Origin: a bacterium
Lineage (GTDB): Bacteria; SZUA-182; SZUA-191
Assembly (NCBI GenBank): GCA_003230535.1
Contig: QIEW01000086.1
Span: 1 to 22,589, forward strand
Direction: 5' to 3'
Length of the DNA stretch: 22,589 nt
A program made the translations under genes and the position numbers. Below the pieces are notes generated by a model. The model had not been told where the DNA came from. It ran no database searches and worked only from the letters and a program-made list of their open reading frames with translations. Shown here in pieces: positions 7,600 to 14,706 of this stretch. Position 1 is the stretch's first letter. The number at the start of each line of letters is the position of its first letter.

Positions 7600-8856
7600 T
7601 TGCAAGGAAACAGCGGCTTCGCTAAAAAATTGCTCCCCAGCGGTCTTAAAGTATTGGTGGAGGAGATCCCTTATGTTCGTTCGGTAGCGGTCGGGGTATG
7701 GGTCGCGGTAGGTTCGCGCTATGAGAAAGAAGATGATCAGGGGGTGTCCCATTTTATTGAGCATCTCCTGTTTAAAGGGACAAGCAATCGGTCTTCGCAA
7801 GAGATTGCCGAGACGATTGATAATTTAGGCGGCCATTTATGCGGGGCTACCAGTCGGGGATATACATTTTTTTACGCTCATGTGCTGGATGAGCGCCTGG
7901 GTTTGGTATTGGAGTTAATTGGGGACATGCTGCTTCATTCTGTGTTTGATCCGCAGGAACTGGAATTGGAGCGGCAAGTGGTTTTGGAGGAGATAAAAAC
8001 TGTTGAGGATAGCCCGGAGGAATATATTCATGACATGTTATCCGAGGTTATCTGGCCGAAATCGTCATTAGGTCGGCCCATCTTGGGAACTACAGAAACG
8101 ATAAGCCGGCTTGCCCGGGATCATATCTGCCGGTATTTCGGCAACTTCTATCACCCGGAAAATTTCATTTTAACCGTAGCCGGCAGGACCTCTATAGATC
8201 AGGTGGCAGAGCAAGCGGAGCGTTATTTTCCAACTCGACCCAAAATAGTCGGGCAAGCGGCGACATTCTCCAAACCGGAGTTTTGCTGGCAGACCGTCCG
8301 CCAAGCCAGAGATCTTGAGCAAGTTCACTTATGCCTGGGATTGCGGGGGTTACGCCAAGCCCATGAGAAAAGATTCGCAGGCTTTTTACTTAACACTATC
8401 CTGGGTAACGGTAATAGTTCACGGCTTTTTCAAGAGGTACGTGAGAAAAGGGGGTTAGTCTACACAATCTATTCCGGCAGTGAAGCGTATCGTGATACGG
8501 GAATGTCGGTAGTCTATGCCAGTTGCAGCCCTGACAGTTATCAGGAGGTGATCGACATAATTTTGGCTGAGTTGGGTAAATTAAGAGAACAAAGGGTCGG
8601 AGAGGAAGAATTACAGCGGGCAAAAAATCAATTAAAAGCCAGCATTACTCTTGGTATGGAGAGTACTCTGTCAATAATGATCACCCAAACCAAGTATGAA
8701 TTTTATTTTGGCCGGCGCTTCTCTCTGGATGAAATTCTGAAGCAAATTGATCAGGTAACGGCCCGGGAGATCCTGGAGTTGGCTCAAAAAATCTTTCAGG
8801 AAGAACAGGCGACATTGATTACCCTTGGCCCAGTGAAAGAAAAATTTTCCCTCTAA
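7600..8856 (+). CDS. M16 family zinc metallopeptidase
   Basis: Predicted inverzincin peptidase of the mitochondrial-processing-peptidase-like type, of 418 residues, as expected for a single-chain bacterial M16B protein. The zinc motif HxxEH is intact as HFIEH (His51, Glu54, His55), and the third ligand is Glu131 in VVLEEIKTVED, 75 residues on. The second, inactive half carries the R/Y motif in REKRGLVYTIYSGSEAY, which helps substrate binding. No signal peptide is seen, so it is probably cytoplasmic. The start is TTG at 7600, with AGGGGAAAT before it; no ATG lies closer to the conserved beginning. The position after pnp is common for ymxG/pqqL-type genes in many bacteria. The natural substrate is unknown. 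Its stop codon is 11 bases before repeat copy B. Confidence 0.93.
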   Translation: MQGNSGFAKKLLPSGLKVLVEEIPYVRSVAVGVWVAVGSRYEKEDDQGVSHFIEHLLFKGTSNRSSQEIAETIDNLGGHLCGATSRGYTFFYAHVLDERLGLVLELIGDMLLHSVFDPQELELERQVVLEEIKTVEDSPEEYIHDMLSEVIWPKSSLGRPILGTTETISRLARDHICRYFGNFYHPENFILTVAGRTSIDQVAEQAERYFPTRPKIVGQAATFSKPEFCWQTVRQARDLEQVHLCLGLRGLRQAHEKRFAGFLLNTILGNGNSSRLFQEVREKRGLVYTIYSGSEAYRDTGMSVVYASCSPDSYQEVIDIILAELGKLREQRVGEEELQRAKNQLKASITLGMESTLSIMITQTKYEFYFGRRFSLDEILKQIDQVTAREILELAQKIFQEEQATLITLGPVKEKFSL

Positions 8857-8913
8857 TCTTCTAACCCGGATTATTTATAAATCCAGGGTGAATATTGATG
8901 CTGTTATTTAAAT

Positions 8914-9000
8914 CTGATGTTTCGGCTTGTCTCAAGCCGAAAGTGTCAAGGGAAACGCACCCTTTATAGTAGTTTCGCCTGAGACAGGCCGAAACATCAG
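8914..9000. repeat. 87-base inverted-repeat element inserted in copy B
   Basis: CTGATGTTTCGGCTTGTCTC at the left end pairs, inverted, with GAGACAGGCCGAAACATCAG at the right end, with one mismatch over 20 bases. The left arm also folds on itself (TTCGGCTTG...CAAGCCGAA). It lies exactly inside repeat copy B, so it arrived after that repeat. No coding sequence is present. Confidence 0.75.
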
Positions 9001-9002
9001 AA

Positions 9003-9040
9003 ATCCCCCCTTAATCCACCTTTGCCAAAGGGGGAAATGA
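9003..9040. repeat. CCCCCCTTAA...AAGGGGG imperfect palindrome
   Basis: A short C-rich then G-rich palindrome (CCCCCCTTAATCC, then TTTGCCAAAGGGGG) follows the 87-base element. Similar C-run/G-run repeats are common dispersed sequences in bacterial genomes. It is also absent from repeat copies A, C and D. Confidence 0.45.
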
Positions 9041-9186
9041 AATCCGCCAATTTACGGTTGACATGACACTACTTATAAAATAACGGTCAAAAAACAAAAT
9101 GGCTCATACAAATCACCGAAAACTCCCGCTATGGAAGCGACCAACTCCGAGCGTGTTTATGATCCCGAATTATTCGTAAAAAATGG

Positions 9187-9206
9187 CGGCGGATACTATC
9201 CGCTAA
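9187..9206 (+). promoter_or_regulatory. 20-base palindromic motif shared with the GH57 gene (copy 1)
   Basis: CGGCGGATACTATCCGCTAA contains the palindrome GCGGAT-ACT-ATCCGC. The same 20 bases with one change lie at 10711-10730, directly before the GH57 gene. Here the motif is 46 bases before the DUF4912 start. It could be an operator shared by two linked genes or a small repeat remnant. Confidence 0.4.
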
Positions 9207-9252
9207 AAATGATGTATTAATAACATGCGATGTTAAAGGAGGCGTGAAAATC

Positions 9253-10383
9253 ATGAATGAGAAAGAATTAAGTTTACTTACCAGACAACAGTTAGTGGCC
9301 TTGGCCCAAGAGAAAGCCGTAAAGAATTATAGCCGCATGCCGAAGGCTGAATTAATTGCCGTTCTCTCTGAGCCGGCCCAAGAGGTAAATCCGGAGCCTG
9401 ACACGGAGCCTGCCGCTGCTGAGACAGCGCCGCAGGAAGCGTATGCTCCTAAGGCGGCAGCCGCTGAACCTGCGCCTCAGAGGGAGGAAGTTTCCGCGTC
9501 GGAACATAAAGTCTCTGGTTTGCAGGAGGCGGTGGAGGAGGCGAAATACTATATCGGACCGATGGATTACCGGTTGGTAGAAGAAACCAGAGAGCTTCCC
9601 GCAGGCTATGGAGATAACAAAATTGTAGCTCTGGTGCGGGATCCCCATTGGATATACGCTTATTGGGAGATTACTCCCCGGAAGATGGAGCAGGCCAAGG
9701 CGGCATTGAAAGAGGACTGGGCTACCGCCAAAACTGTCTTGAGGGTCTATGATATTACCGGCGTAGATTTCAAGGGTGATAATGCGGGCTGTTTTTTTGA
9801 TATAGAGCTTAGCGGCGGCGCCCGCAACTGGTATATCCATGTAGACCAGTCTAACCACTCTTTCTGCGTGGATATAGGTCTGCGGACAGCCGGCGGAGGT
9901 TTCTATACCTTGGCGCGCTCCAATTATGTAACCATGCCGCGCTTGGGGTTCTCAGAGGTTGTGGATGAGGAATGGATAAGCACCAAGACTGAAGCGGAGA
10001 AAATATACGCTCTGTCCGGCGGTCTGAACGTCGGGGCCGGTTCTCTGGAATTACGGAAGATGCTGGAAGAGCGGCTACAGGTGGAGCTGGCTTCGGGAGT
10101 GCCGGGGTCATGGTTTGCCTGGAGCGGGGCTCCTTATGAAGCCAGAGAGAGCCAGCGCGGTTTCTGGTTTGAGTTAAACACCGAACTGATTGTTTATGGA
10201 GCCACCGAACCGGGAGCCCGGGTTACCTTAATGGACATGCCAATTCAACTGCGACCGGACGGGACTTTTAGCGCTCGTTTTGCTCTGCCTGACGGAGAAC
10301 GGGCTATTCCGGTAACGGCTACCTCGCCGGATAAGGTGGAGAGCCGCACCATTACCCCTAAAGTCACCCGCAGAACAGAGTAA
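9253..10383 (+). CDS. DUF4912 domain protein with Rho-N/SAP-like N-terminus
   Basis: Function unknown. Residues 1-40 (LSLLTRQQLVALAQEKAV...MPKAELIAVL) look like a Rho N-terminal or SAP-like helix-extended-loop-helix, which often binds nucleic acid. A Pro/Ala/Glu-rich linker (about 42-85) follows. The central part (about 105-240) is the DUF4912 domain, with YGDNKIVALVRDPHWIYAYWEIT and WYIHVDQSNHSFCVDIGLR. The C-terminal third (about 310-370), with ELIVYGATEPGARVTL and RPDGTFSARFALPDG, is Ig-like. The start chosen is ATG at 9253, because AAAGGAGG (9235-9242) is 10 bases upstream; the in-frame GTG at 9244 is only one base from it. DUF4912 genes are often found next to GH57 enzymes, as here, which suggests a role in glucan metabolism. 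No signal peptide is visible. Confidence 0.88.
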   Translation: MNEKELSLLTRQQLVALAQEKAVKNYSRMPKAELIAVLSEPAQEVNPEPDTEPAAAETAPQEAYAPKAAAAEPAPQREEVSASEHKVSGLQEAVEEAKYYIGPMDYRLVEETRELPAGYGDNKIVALVRDPHWIYAYWEITPRKMEQAKAALKEDWATAKTVLRVYDITGVDFKGDNAGCFFDIELSGGARNWYIHVDQSNHSFCVDIGLRTAGGGFYTLARSNYVTMPRLGFSEVVDEEWISTKTEAEKIYALSGGLNVGAGSLELRKMLEERLQVELASGVPGSWFAWSGAPYEARESQRGFWFELNTELIVYGATEPGARVTLMDMPIQLRPDGTFSARFALPDGERAIPVTATSPDKVESRTITPKVTRRTE

Positions 10384-10564
10384 TACCAAGTTGCAATCAG
10401 ATGAGTAACCTGTCAGGTGGTAACACCTGACAGCAAGTACCTTAAATAGTGCCTTATAGCTATATTTGTGGTTTACAGCAGGTTATGGTGGTATGGCGTT
10501 ATGGTGGCGTCAGGAGTTACCTCCTGACGCAAATCTTTCATGTTTGATAGCAACTTAGTATAAG
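10382..10564. repeat. ~180-base element with TACTAAGTTGC-like ends
   Basis: The segment begins AATACCAAGTTGCAATCAGATG and ends with the near-inverse TGATAGCAACTTAGTATAAG, so it has imperfect terminal inverted repeats. It encloses two hairpins, 10410-10419 with 10424-10433 and 10507-10516 with 10521-10530, of the same style as those at 1896-2218. It begins within the DUF4912 stop codon. Single ends of the same kind are seen at 124-139 and 16785-16801. Confidence 0.65.
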
Positions 10565-10599
10565 TGGGTTATTAGCATACAATACAATTAGACGGACGG

Positions 10600-10630
10600 A
10601 ACAGGGGGCTGGCGCAGCCCCCTGTTCTTT
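10600..10630 (+). terminator. Strong intrinsic terminator before the GH57 gene
   Basis: AACAGGGGGCTG (10600-10611) pairs perfectly with CAGCCCCCTGTT (10615-10626) around a GCG loop, followed by CTTTG. The 12-bp GC-rich stem is terminator-like, though the T tract is short. It would separate the DUF4912 transcript from the GH57 gene, unless it acts as an attenuator. Confidence 0.65.
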
Positions 10631-10710
10631 GTCGGGTGTTTGGGATACTAAGGTGTTTGCCCCATCAACATCAAACATCACTAACAGTTGACCTGTTACA
10701 CAAAAATTGC

Positions 10711-10730
10711 CGGCGGATGCTATCCGCTAA
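10711..10730 (+). promoter_or_regulatory. 20-base palindromic motif shared with the DUF4912 gene (copy 2)
   Basis: CGGCGGATGCTATCCGCTAA matches 9187-9206 in 19 of 20 bases. It ends inside the ribosome-binding site of the GH57 gene (AAGGAG, 10729-10734), so a folded GCGGAT/ATCCGC hairpin or a bound protein could affect translation or transcription of that gene. Confidence 0.4.
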
Positions 10731-10740
10731 GGAGAAGAAG

Positions 10741-12324
10741 TTGGAAAAAGGATATTTAGCATTAGTGTTACACGCGCATCTGCCGTATGTGCGTCACCCG
10801 GAGTATGATGATTTTTTAGAGGAGGACTGGTTTTATGAAGCGGTAATTGAAACCTATATCCCCTTGTTGGAAGCTTTTGAGCGGTTGGTGGCTGATGAGG
10901 TGGACTTTAAATTGACGATGTCCTTGTCCCCCAGCTTGATCTCTATGTTTGCCGATCAGTTGCTTGGCTCACGGTTGGAGCGGTATATGGACAAGTTGAT
11001 CGACCTGGCGTCGCGGGAGGTGGTTCGCACCAAATGGCAGCCGGAATTTCAGAGCCTGGCTTTGATGTATTCCCATCGGCTAAACTCCGCCAAACGTACG
11101 TTAGTAGAGAAGTATAACGGAAATCTGCTGAACGGTTTCCGGCGCTTTATGGAGTTGGGAAAGCTGGAGCTGATTACCTGCGGGGCGACGCATGGGTTCT
11201 TACCCCTACTGGATGTAGATCGGTCGGCTATCCGCGGTCAGATTTTTACCGCCGTCGCCAATCATGAAAAGCATCTAGGTTGTAAACCTAAGGGGATTTG
11301 GCTTCCGGAGTGCGGGTATTCCCCTGGTATAGATGAGATATTGGCGGAAGCCGGAATAAAGTTTTTCTTTGTAGACAGCCACGGGATACTGCATGCTTCC
11401 CCCCGGCCTAAATACGGAGTGTTTGCTCCTATCTTGTGCCGGACGGGCGTAGCCGCCTTTGGCCGGGATATAGAGTCGTCCAAGCAGGTCTGGAGCGCTG
11501 TCGAGGGCTACCCGGGAGATTATTACTATCGGGAATTCTACCGGGATGTAGGTTTTGATCTGGATTATGATTATTTGAAGCCTTACCTGCATAGTGACGG
11601 TATCCGGACTAATTTGGGTATTAAATACTACCGCATTACCGGGCCCACGCCCCATAAGGAGCCTTATGACAGGAAGGTGGCCATGGATAAGGCGGCCGCA
11701 CACGCCGGTCATTTCATGTGGTGCAGGGAGAAGCAAGCGGAGTATCTCTATGATTTTCTGGGCCGCAAATCGATTGTGGTGGCGCCCTATGACGCGGAGC
11801 TATTCGGACATTGGTGGTTTGAAGGCCCCGATTGGCTGGAGTTCCTCCTTAGAAAAATCCACCATGACCAGCACACTATCCGGACGATTATCCCGAGCGA
11901 GTATTTAGAAGAAAATCCGGTGGTTCAGGCTTCCACCCCCTCCTTTTCCTCCTGGGGCTACAAGGGCTACTCTGAAGTATGGCTCAACGGCAGTAACGAT
12001 TGGATCTATCGCCATCTACACAAGGGGGCCGAACGAATGGCTGAGCTGGCCTCGGCTTACCCTGAGGCTGCCGGAATACTCAAACGGGCGCTAAATCAGG
12101 CTGCCAGAGAGCTGCTGCTGGCCCAGAGCAGCGACTGGGCCTTTATTATGAAGACCGGCACCATGGTAAGTTATGCCCAAAAACGCACCAAAGACCATAT
12201 CCTGCGCTTTACCATACTTTATGAAAGTATCAAGAAGAATTCTATTGACGAGACCTGGCTACAGGATATAGAATATAAGGACAACATCTTTCCAGATATA
12301 GATTACCGGCACTATGCCGCATAG
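10741..12324 (+). CDS. GH57 family glycoside hydrolase, probable 1,4-alpha-glucan branching enzyme (DUF1957)
   Basis: Predicted to make alpha-1,6 branches in glycogen-like alpha-glucan, 527 residues. The N-terminal GH57 barrel opens GYLALVLHAHLPYVRHPE, the usual beginning of this family. The nucleophile is Glu190 in IWLPECGY and the acid/base is probably Asp351 in PYDAELFGHWWFEGP. The C-terminal helical region (about 400-500) includes SSWGYKGYSEVWLNGSNDW and QSSDWAFIM, typical of the DUF1957 branching-enzyme subgroup. The TTG start at 10741 is preferred because AAGGAG lies 6 bases upstream and the protein then starts at the conserved block; an upstream in-frame GTG at 10636 would add 35 residues read through a repeat-rich leader. 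It follows the DUF4912 gene. A related amylase or transferase activity cannot be ruled out. Confidence 0.92.
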   Translation: MEKGYLALVLHAHLPYVRHPEYDDFLEEDWFYEAVIETYIPLLEAFERLVADEVDFKLTMSLSPSLISMFADQLLGSRLERYMDKLIDLASREVVRTKWQPEFQSLALMYSHRLNSAKRTLVEKYNGNLLNGFRRFMELGKLELITCGATHGFLPLLDVDRSAIRGQIFTAVANHEKHLGCKPKGIWLPECGYSPGIDEILAEAGIKFFFVDSHGILHASPRPKYGVFAPILCRTGVAAFGRDIESSKQVWSAVEGYPGDYYYREFYRDVGFDLDYDYLKPYLHSDGIRTNLGIKYYRITGPTPHKEPYDRKVAMDKAAAHAGHFMWCREKQAEYLYDFLGRKSIVVAPYDAELFGHWWFEGPDWLEFLLRKIHHDQHTIRTIIPSEYLEENPVVQASTPSFSSWGYKGYSEVWLNGSNDWIYRHLHKGAERMAELASAYPEAAGILKRALNQAARELLLAQSSDWAFIMKTGTMVSYAQKRTKDHILRFTILYESIKKNSIDETWLQDIEYKDNIFPDIDYRHYAA

Positions 12325-12330
12325 GAATAG

Positions 12331-12531
12331 GAACAAAACACAGAAAGCGATATAGATGTTCTAGTGGAGTTTGAACCGGACAAGAAAACTTTTGATAACT
12401 TTATCCAGCTTTCACTTCTCTTGGAAGATGTATTTAAGCGCCAGGTTGAGTTGGTAACTACCGAGTCGCTCAGTCTTTAACTCCGCCTTCATATTATCAA
12501 CGAGGTTAGCTATGTCGCCTTTACCTCTTGA
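12331..12531 (+). pseudogene. Remnant of an MntA-type nucleotidyltransferase (antitoxin)
   Basis: The frame from 12331 reads EQNTESDIDVLVEFEPDKKT, then FDNFIQLSLLLEDVF and ELVTTESLSL to a TAA at 12478-12480. This is the second half of a minimal nucleotidyltransferase (MNT) domain, with the SDIDVLV metal-binding aspartates. The upstream GSxARGE part is missing, cut off at the end of the GH57 gene. After the TAA the same frame continues LRLHIINEVSYVAFTS, the normal C-terminal continuation of this family, so the TAA is an in-frame nonsense change. In intact MntA-HepT systems this enzyme neutralises the HEPN toxin by AMPylation. This copy cannot be functional. Confidence 0.72.
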
Positions 12532-12595
12532 ATACCTGCAACACATCTTAGATGAGACGGAATATCTCCGCAGCAAAACGGCAGGTTTGGGTCTT
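12512..12595 (+). pseudogene. Remnant of a HepT-like HEPN toxin
   Basis: An ATG at 12512 overlaps the end of the MNT remnant, as is usual for mntA-hepT pairs, and reads MSPLPLEYLQHILDETEYLR, matching the first helix of HepT/DUF86 proteins. Similarity ends near 12595, where the ribosome site of the next gene begins. The frame itself stops at 12632-12634. The RNase motif RxxxxH is absent, so only about 28 residues of toxin remain. Confidence 0.65.
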
Positions 12596-12609
12596 GAAAG
12601 GAGGCGATC

Positions 12610-13395
12610 ATTAGTCTTAAGCTTTGTGTCTTAGCCAGCGGCAGCTCCGGTAACGCCATTTATTTGGAAAGCCCGGGAGGTGGGGTGCTGGTGGATGCCG
12701 GCTTATCCGGCCAGGGGATACTCTCCAGGTTCGCGGCGGCGGGGTTATCCCCGGAGCGCCTTCAGGCTCTGGTAATCTCCCATGAACACCGGGATCATAC
12801 CTTGGGGGTTGGGGTGTTGGCGCGGCGCCTGAAGCTGCCGGTATATGTTACCCAGCGGACGCACCAAGCCCTAAATGGCTGTCTGAACGGAGGGGAGGAA
12901 GTGGTTTATTTTAACTCCGGCGAGCCGTTCCGGATAGGGGATCTTACCCTTGCGCCTTTCTCTGTACCACATGATGCGGCAGATCCGGTAGGTTTCACCA
13001 TCCATTATGGCAGCCGTAAGGTGGCGTTGGCTACGGATTTAGGTTATGTTACCCACCTGGTGCGGGAGAGACTGCGGGGCGCCGACTTAATTCTTCTCGA
13101 ATCCAACTATGATCCGGATCTTCTCCAGGGGGGTCCCTATCCCTGGCCGCTGAAAAAGCGGGTCATGAGCCGTCAGGGTCATCTATCCAACAAAGATGCC
13201 GCAGCGCTGCTAAAGGAGTTGGTCCATCCGCAGCTGGAGCATGTAATCCTGGGCCACTTAAGCAAGACCAATAACTACCGGGAGTTGGTTGAAGCGGAGA
13301 CGCAAGCTGCACTGGCGAGCGTCCGGAGCTGTTCCACCAGCTTCACCGTAGTCCCGCAAGGGGAAATCGGGCCGGTGTTTTCCTTGGGGGAGTAA
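12610..13395 (+). CDS. Metallo-beta-lactamase fold hydrolase, WalJ/YycJ type
   Basis: Predicted cytoplasmic zinc hydrolase of the YycJ/WalJ family, possibly an exonuclease or involved in coordinating replication with cell wall synthesis, as inferred for Firmicutes homologues. The conserved start region LCVLASGSSGNAIYLE (about 5-20), the metal motif SHEHRDH (HxHxDH), ATDLGYVT, LESNYDPDLL and GHLSKTNN are all visible. The conserved LASGSSGN segment lies upstream of the first usual start codon (TTG 12664). Between the in-frame TGA at 12595 and this segment there is no ATG, GTG or TTG. AAAGGAGG (12597-12604) is well placed for an ATT start at 12610 (5-base spacer), giving 261 residues, the usual family length. 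A sequencing error is the alternative. It stands between toxin-antitoxin remnants and dgt. Confidence 0.85.
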   Translation: MSLKLCVLASGSSGNAIYLESPGGGVLVDAGLSGQGILSRFAAAGLSPERLQALVISHEHRDHTLGVGVLARRLKLPVYVTQRTHQALNGCLNGGEEVVYFNSGEPFRIGDLTLAPFSVPHDAADPVGFTIHYGSRKVALATDLGYVTHLVRERLRGADLILLESNYDPDLLQGGPYPWPLKKRVMSRQGHLSNKDAAALLKELVHPQLEHVILGHLSKTNNYRELVEAETQAALASVRSCSTSFTVVPQGEIGPVFSLGE

Positions 13396-13450
13396 TTCCG
13401 ATGGATTTAGTACTTTATCTGTTGGATAAAATTAACAGTCAGTTTCAGTG

Positions 13451-13479
13451 TTGATTTTTTTGTCTGTTATTATTATATT
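13451..13479 (+). promoter_or_regulatory. Sigma70-like promoter for dgt
   Basis: TTGATT (13451-13456) and TATATT (13474-13479) are 17 bases apart in an AT-rich stretch 54 bases before the dgt start. Confidence 0.5.
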
Positions 13480-13532
13480 ATAGAATATAAATTTATAATT
13501 AAGGCAAACATAATACAAATAAAAGCAATAAT

Positions 13533-14573
13533 ATGAACATCCGCAAGATGCTGGAAGAGCAAGAGATGAAGCTTCTTTCTCCCTACGCCGCTTTCAGCGC
13601 TAAATCACGCGGCCGGCTTCATCTGATCCCGGAATGTAGTTTACGCCCGGCTTACCAGCAAGACCGAGATAGAATTGTACATAGCAAATCCTTCCGTCGT
13701 CTAAAACGTAAAACCCAAGTATTTCTATCCCCTACCGGCGACCATTACCGGACTCGCCTGACGCACACCTTAGAAGTTGCCCAAATTGCCCGTACCATCG
13801 CTAAGTCACTACGGCTAAATGAGGACTTGACAGAAGCTATCGCTTTGGGCCATGACTTGGGCCATACTCCTTTTGGACATGCGGGCGAGGCCGTATTGAA
13901 CAAAATACATCCCGGTGGATTTCACCATGAGCAGCAGAGCCTGCGGGTAGTGGATGTACTGGAGAAGAACGGCCGGGGGTTAAATTTAACCTTCGAGGTT
14001 CGAGATGGGATAGTGAACCATTCTAAAGGTTCCAAGCCGCTGTTCCCTGAAAATAATGGGCCGCAGGCCGTAACCCTGGAAGGGCGGATTGTGCGGTTGG
14101 CTGATAGTATTGCTTATGTAAACCATGATGTTGACGATGCTATTAGGGGGGGGCTCATAAAGCTGGAGGGCATCCCGGGGAGGTGTCTGGGGGTGTTGGG
14201 TGAAACTAATTCCGGACGCATAAACACTATGGTGTGCGACCTGATTTATACCAGCCGGGAGCGGCTTCCCCAGCTTTCGATGTCTCCTGAAGTCTTGGAG
14301 GCTATAGAGGAGCTGCGGGCTTTCCTTAACTCCACAGTTTATTATGATGAACGCACTTATCGGGAGTTCAGGAAAGCCTCCAAGGTTGTCGAGGAATTGT
14401 ATGCTTATTTTGTAAGGTATCCCGCTCAGATAGGAGGGGAGTTCCGGAAAAGGTTGGAGCAGGGAGAGGAAACCCAGCGGTTAGCCTGCGACTTTATCGC
14501 CGGTATGACCGATACTTATGCCTTGAAACTATATGAGCAAATTTTTCTTCCCCAGCCTTGGCTGGTGATGTGA
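13533..14573 (+). CDS. dgt: Deoxyguanosinetriphosphate triphosphohydrolase-like protein
   Basis: HD-domain enzyme that hydrolyses dGTP (or other dNTPs) to the nucleoside and triphosphate, controlling dNTP pools. The 346-residue product matches the shorter, type-2 dGTPase family. It has the N-terminal DRDRIVHSKSFRRLKRKTQVF, the H of TRLTHTLEVAQIART, the HD pair in LGHDLGHTPFGHAGE (about 108-122), and YVNHDVDDAIRGG with the last metal Asp. The start is ATG at 13533; no strong Shine-Dalgarno is seen, only an A-rich leader. It begins 137 bases after the metallo-hydrolase gene behind its own promoter candidate. Which nucleotide it prefers cannot be told from sequence. Confidence 0.95.
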   Translation: MNIRKMLEEQEMKLLSPYAAFSAKSRGRLHLIPECSLRPAYQQDRDRIVHSKSFRRLKRKTQVFLSPTGDHYRTRLTHTLEVAQIARTIAKSLRLNEDLTEAIALGHDLGHTPFGHAGEAVLNKIHPGGFHHEQQSLRVVDVLEKNGRGLNLTFEVRDGIVNHSKGSKPLFPENNGPQAVTLEGRIVRLADSIAYVNHDVDDAIRGGLIKLEGIPGRCLGVLGETNSGRINTMVCDLIYTSRERLPQLSMSPEVLEAIEELRAFLNSTVYYDERTYREFRKASKVVEELYAYFVRYPAQIGGEFRKRLEQGEETQRLACDFIAGMTDTYALKLYEQIFLPQPWLVM

Positions 14574-14579
14574 CTGACC

Positions 14580-14615
14580 ATTCTAACTATAATTATGGTT
14601 AGAATATAATTTTTT
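14580..14615 (+). terminator. Intrinsic terminator after dgt
   Basis: ATTCTAAC (14580-14587) pairs with GTTAGAAT (14598-14605), followed by ATAATTTTTT ending at 14615. It lies 6 bases after the dgt stop. The stem is AT-rich but the T run is good. Confidence 0.65.
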
Positions 14616-14640
14616 ACTACATAATAATAAACATAAGTGT

Positions 14641-14657
14641 TATAGTAGGTTACTATA
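14641..14657. promoter_or_regulatory. Short palindrome upstream of kdsB
   Basis: TATAGTA (14641-14647) is repeated inverted as TACTATA (14651-14657), 49 bases before the kdsB start. It could be an operator overlapping a promoter, but no clear -35 box is seen. Confidence 0.25.
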
Positions 14658-14706
14658 TTAATATCCGTACTTTTCAGCAAGCCCAAATTAGGAGAGAAGG
14701 GTTCTT

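Larger units (their letters stand above)
8868..9176 (+). repeat. ~160-bp dispersed repeat, copy B, interrupted (upstream of the DUF4912 gene)
   Basis: The left part (8868-8913) has GGATTATTTATAAATCC, itself an inverted repeat, and ATATTGATGCTGTTATTTAAAT. The right part (9070-9176) resumes with ACTTATAAAATAACGGTCAA and runs to CCCGAATTATTCG. About 156 bases not found in the other copies lie between them: an 87-base inverted-repeat element (8914-9000), then a CCCCCCTTAA...AAGGGGG-type repeat and spacer (9001-9069). The final hairpin has lost its GG. The 396 bases between the M16 and DUF4912 genes contain only these repeats and the shared motif at 9187-9206. Confidence 0.8.

Noticed and set aside
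10636-10740. Longer N-terminus of the GH57 protein from GTG 10636
   Set aside because: These 35 codons read through a region with the terminator hairpin next to it and the shared palindromic motif, and carry no family similarity; TTG 10741 has a good ribosome site and gives the family start.
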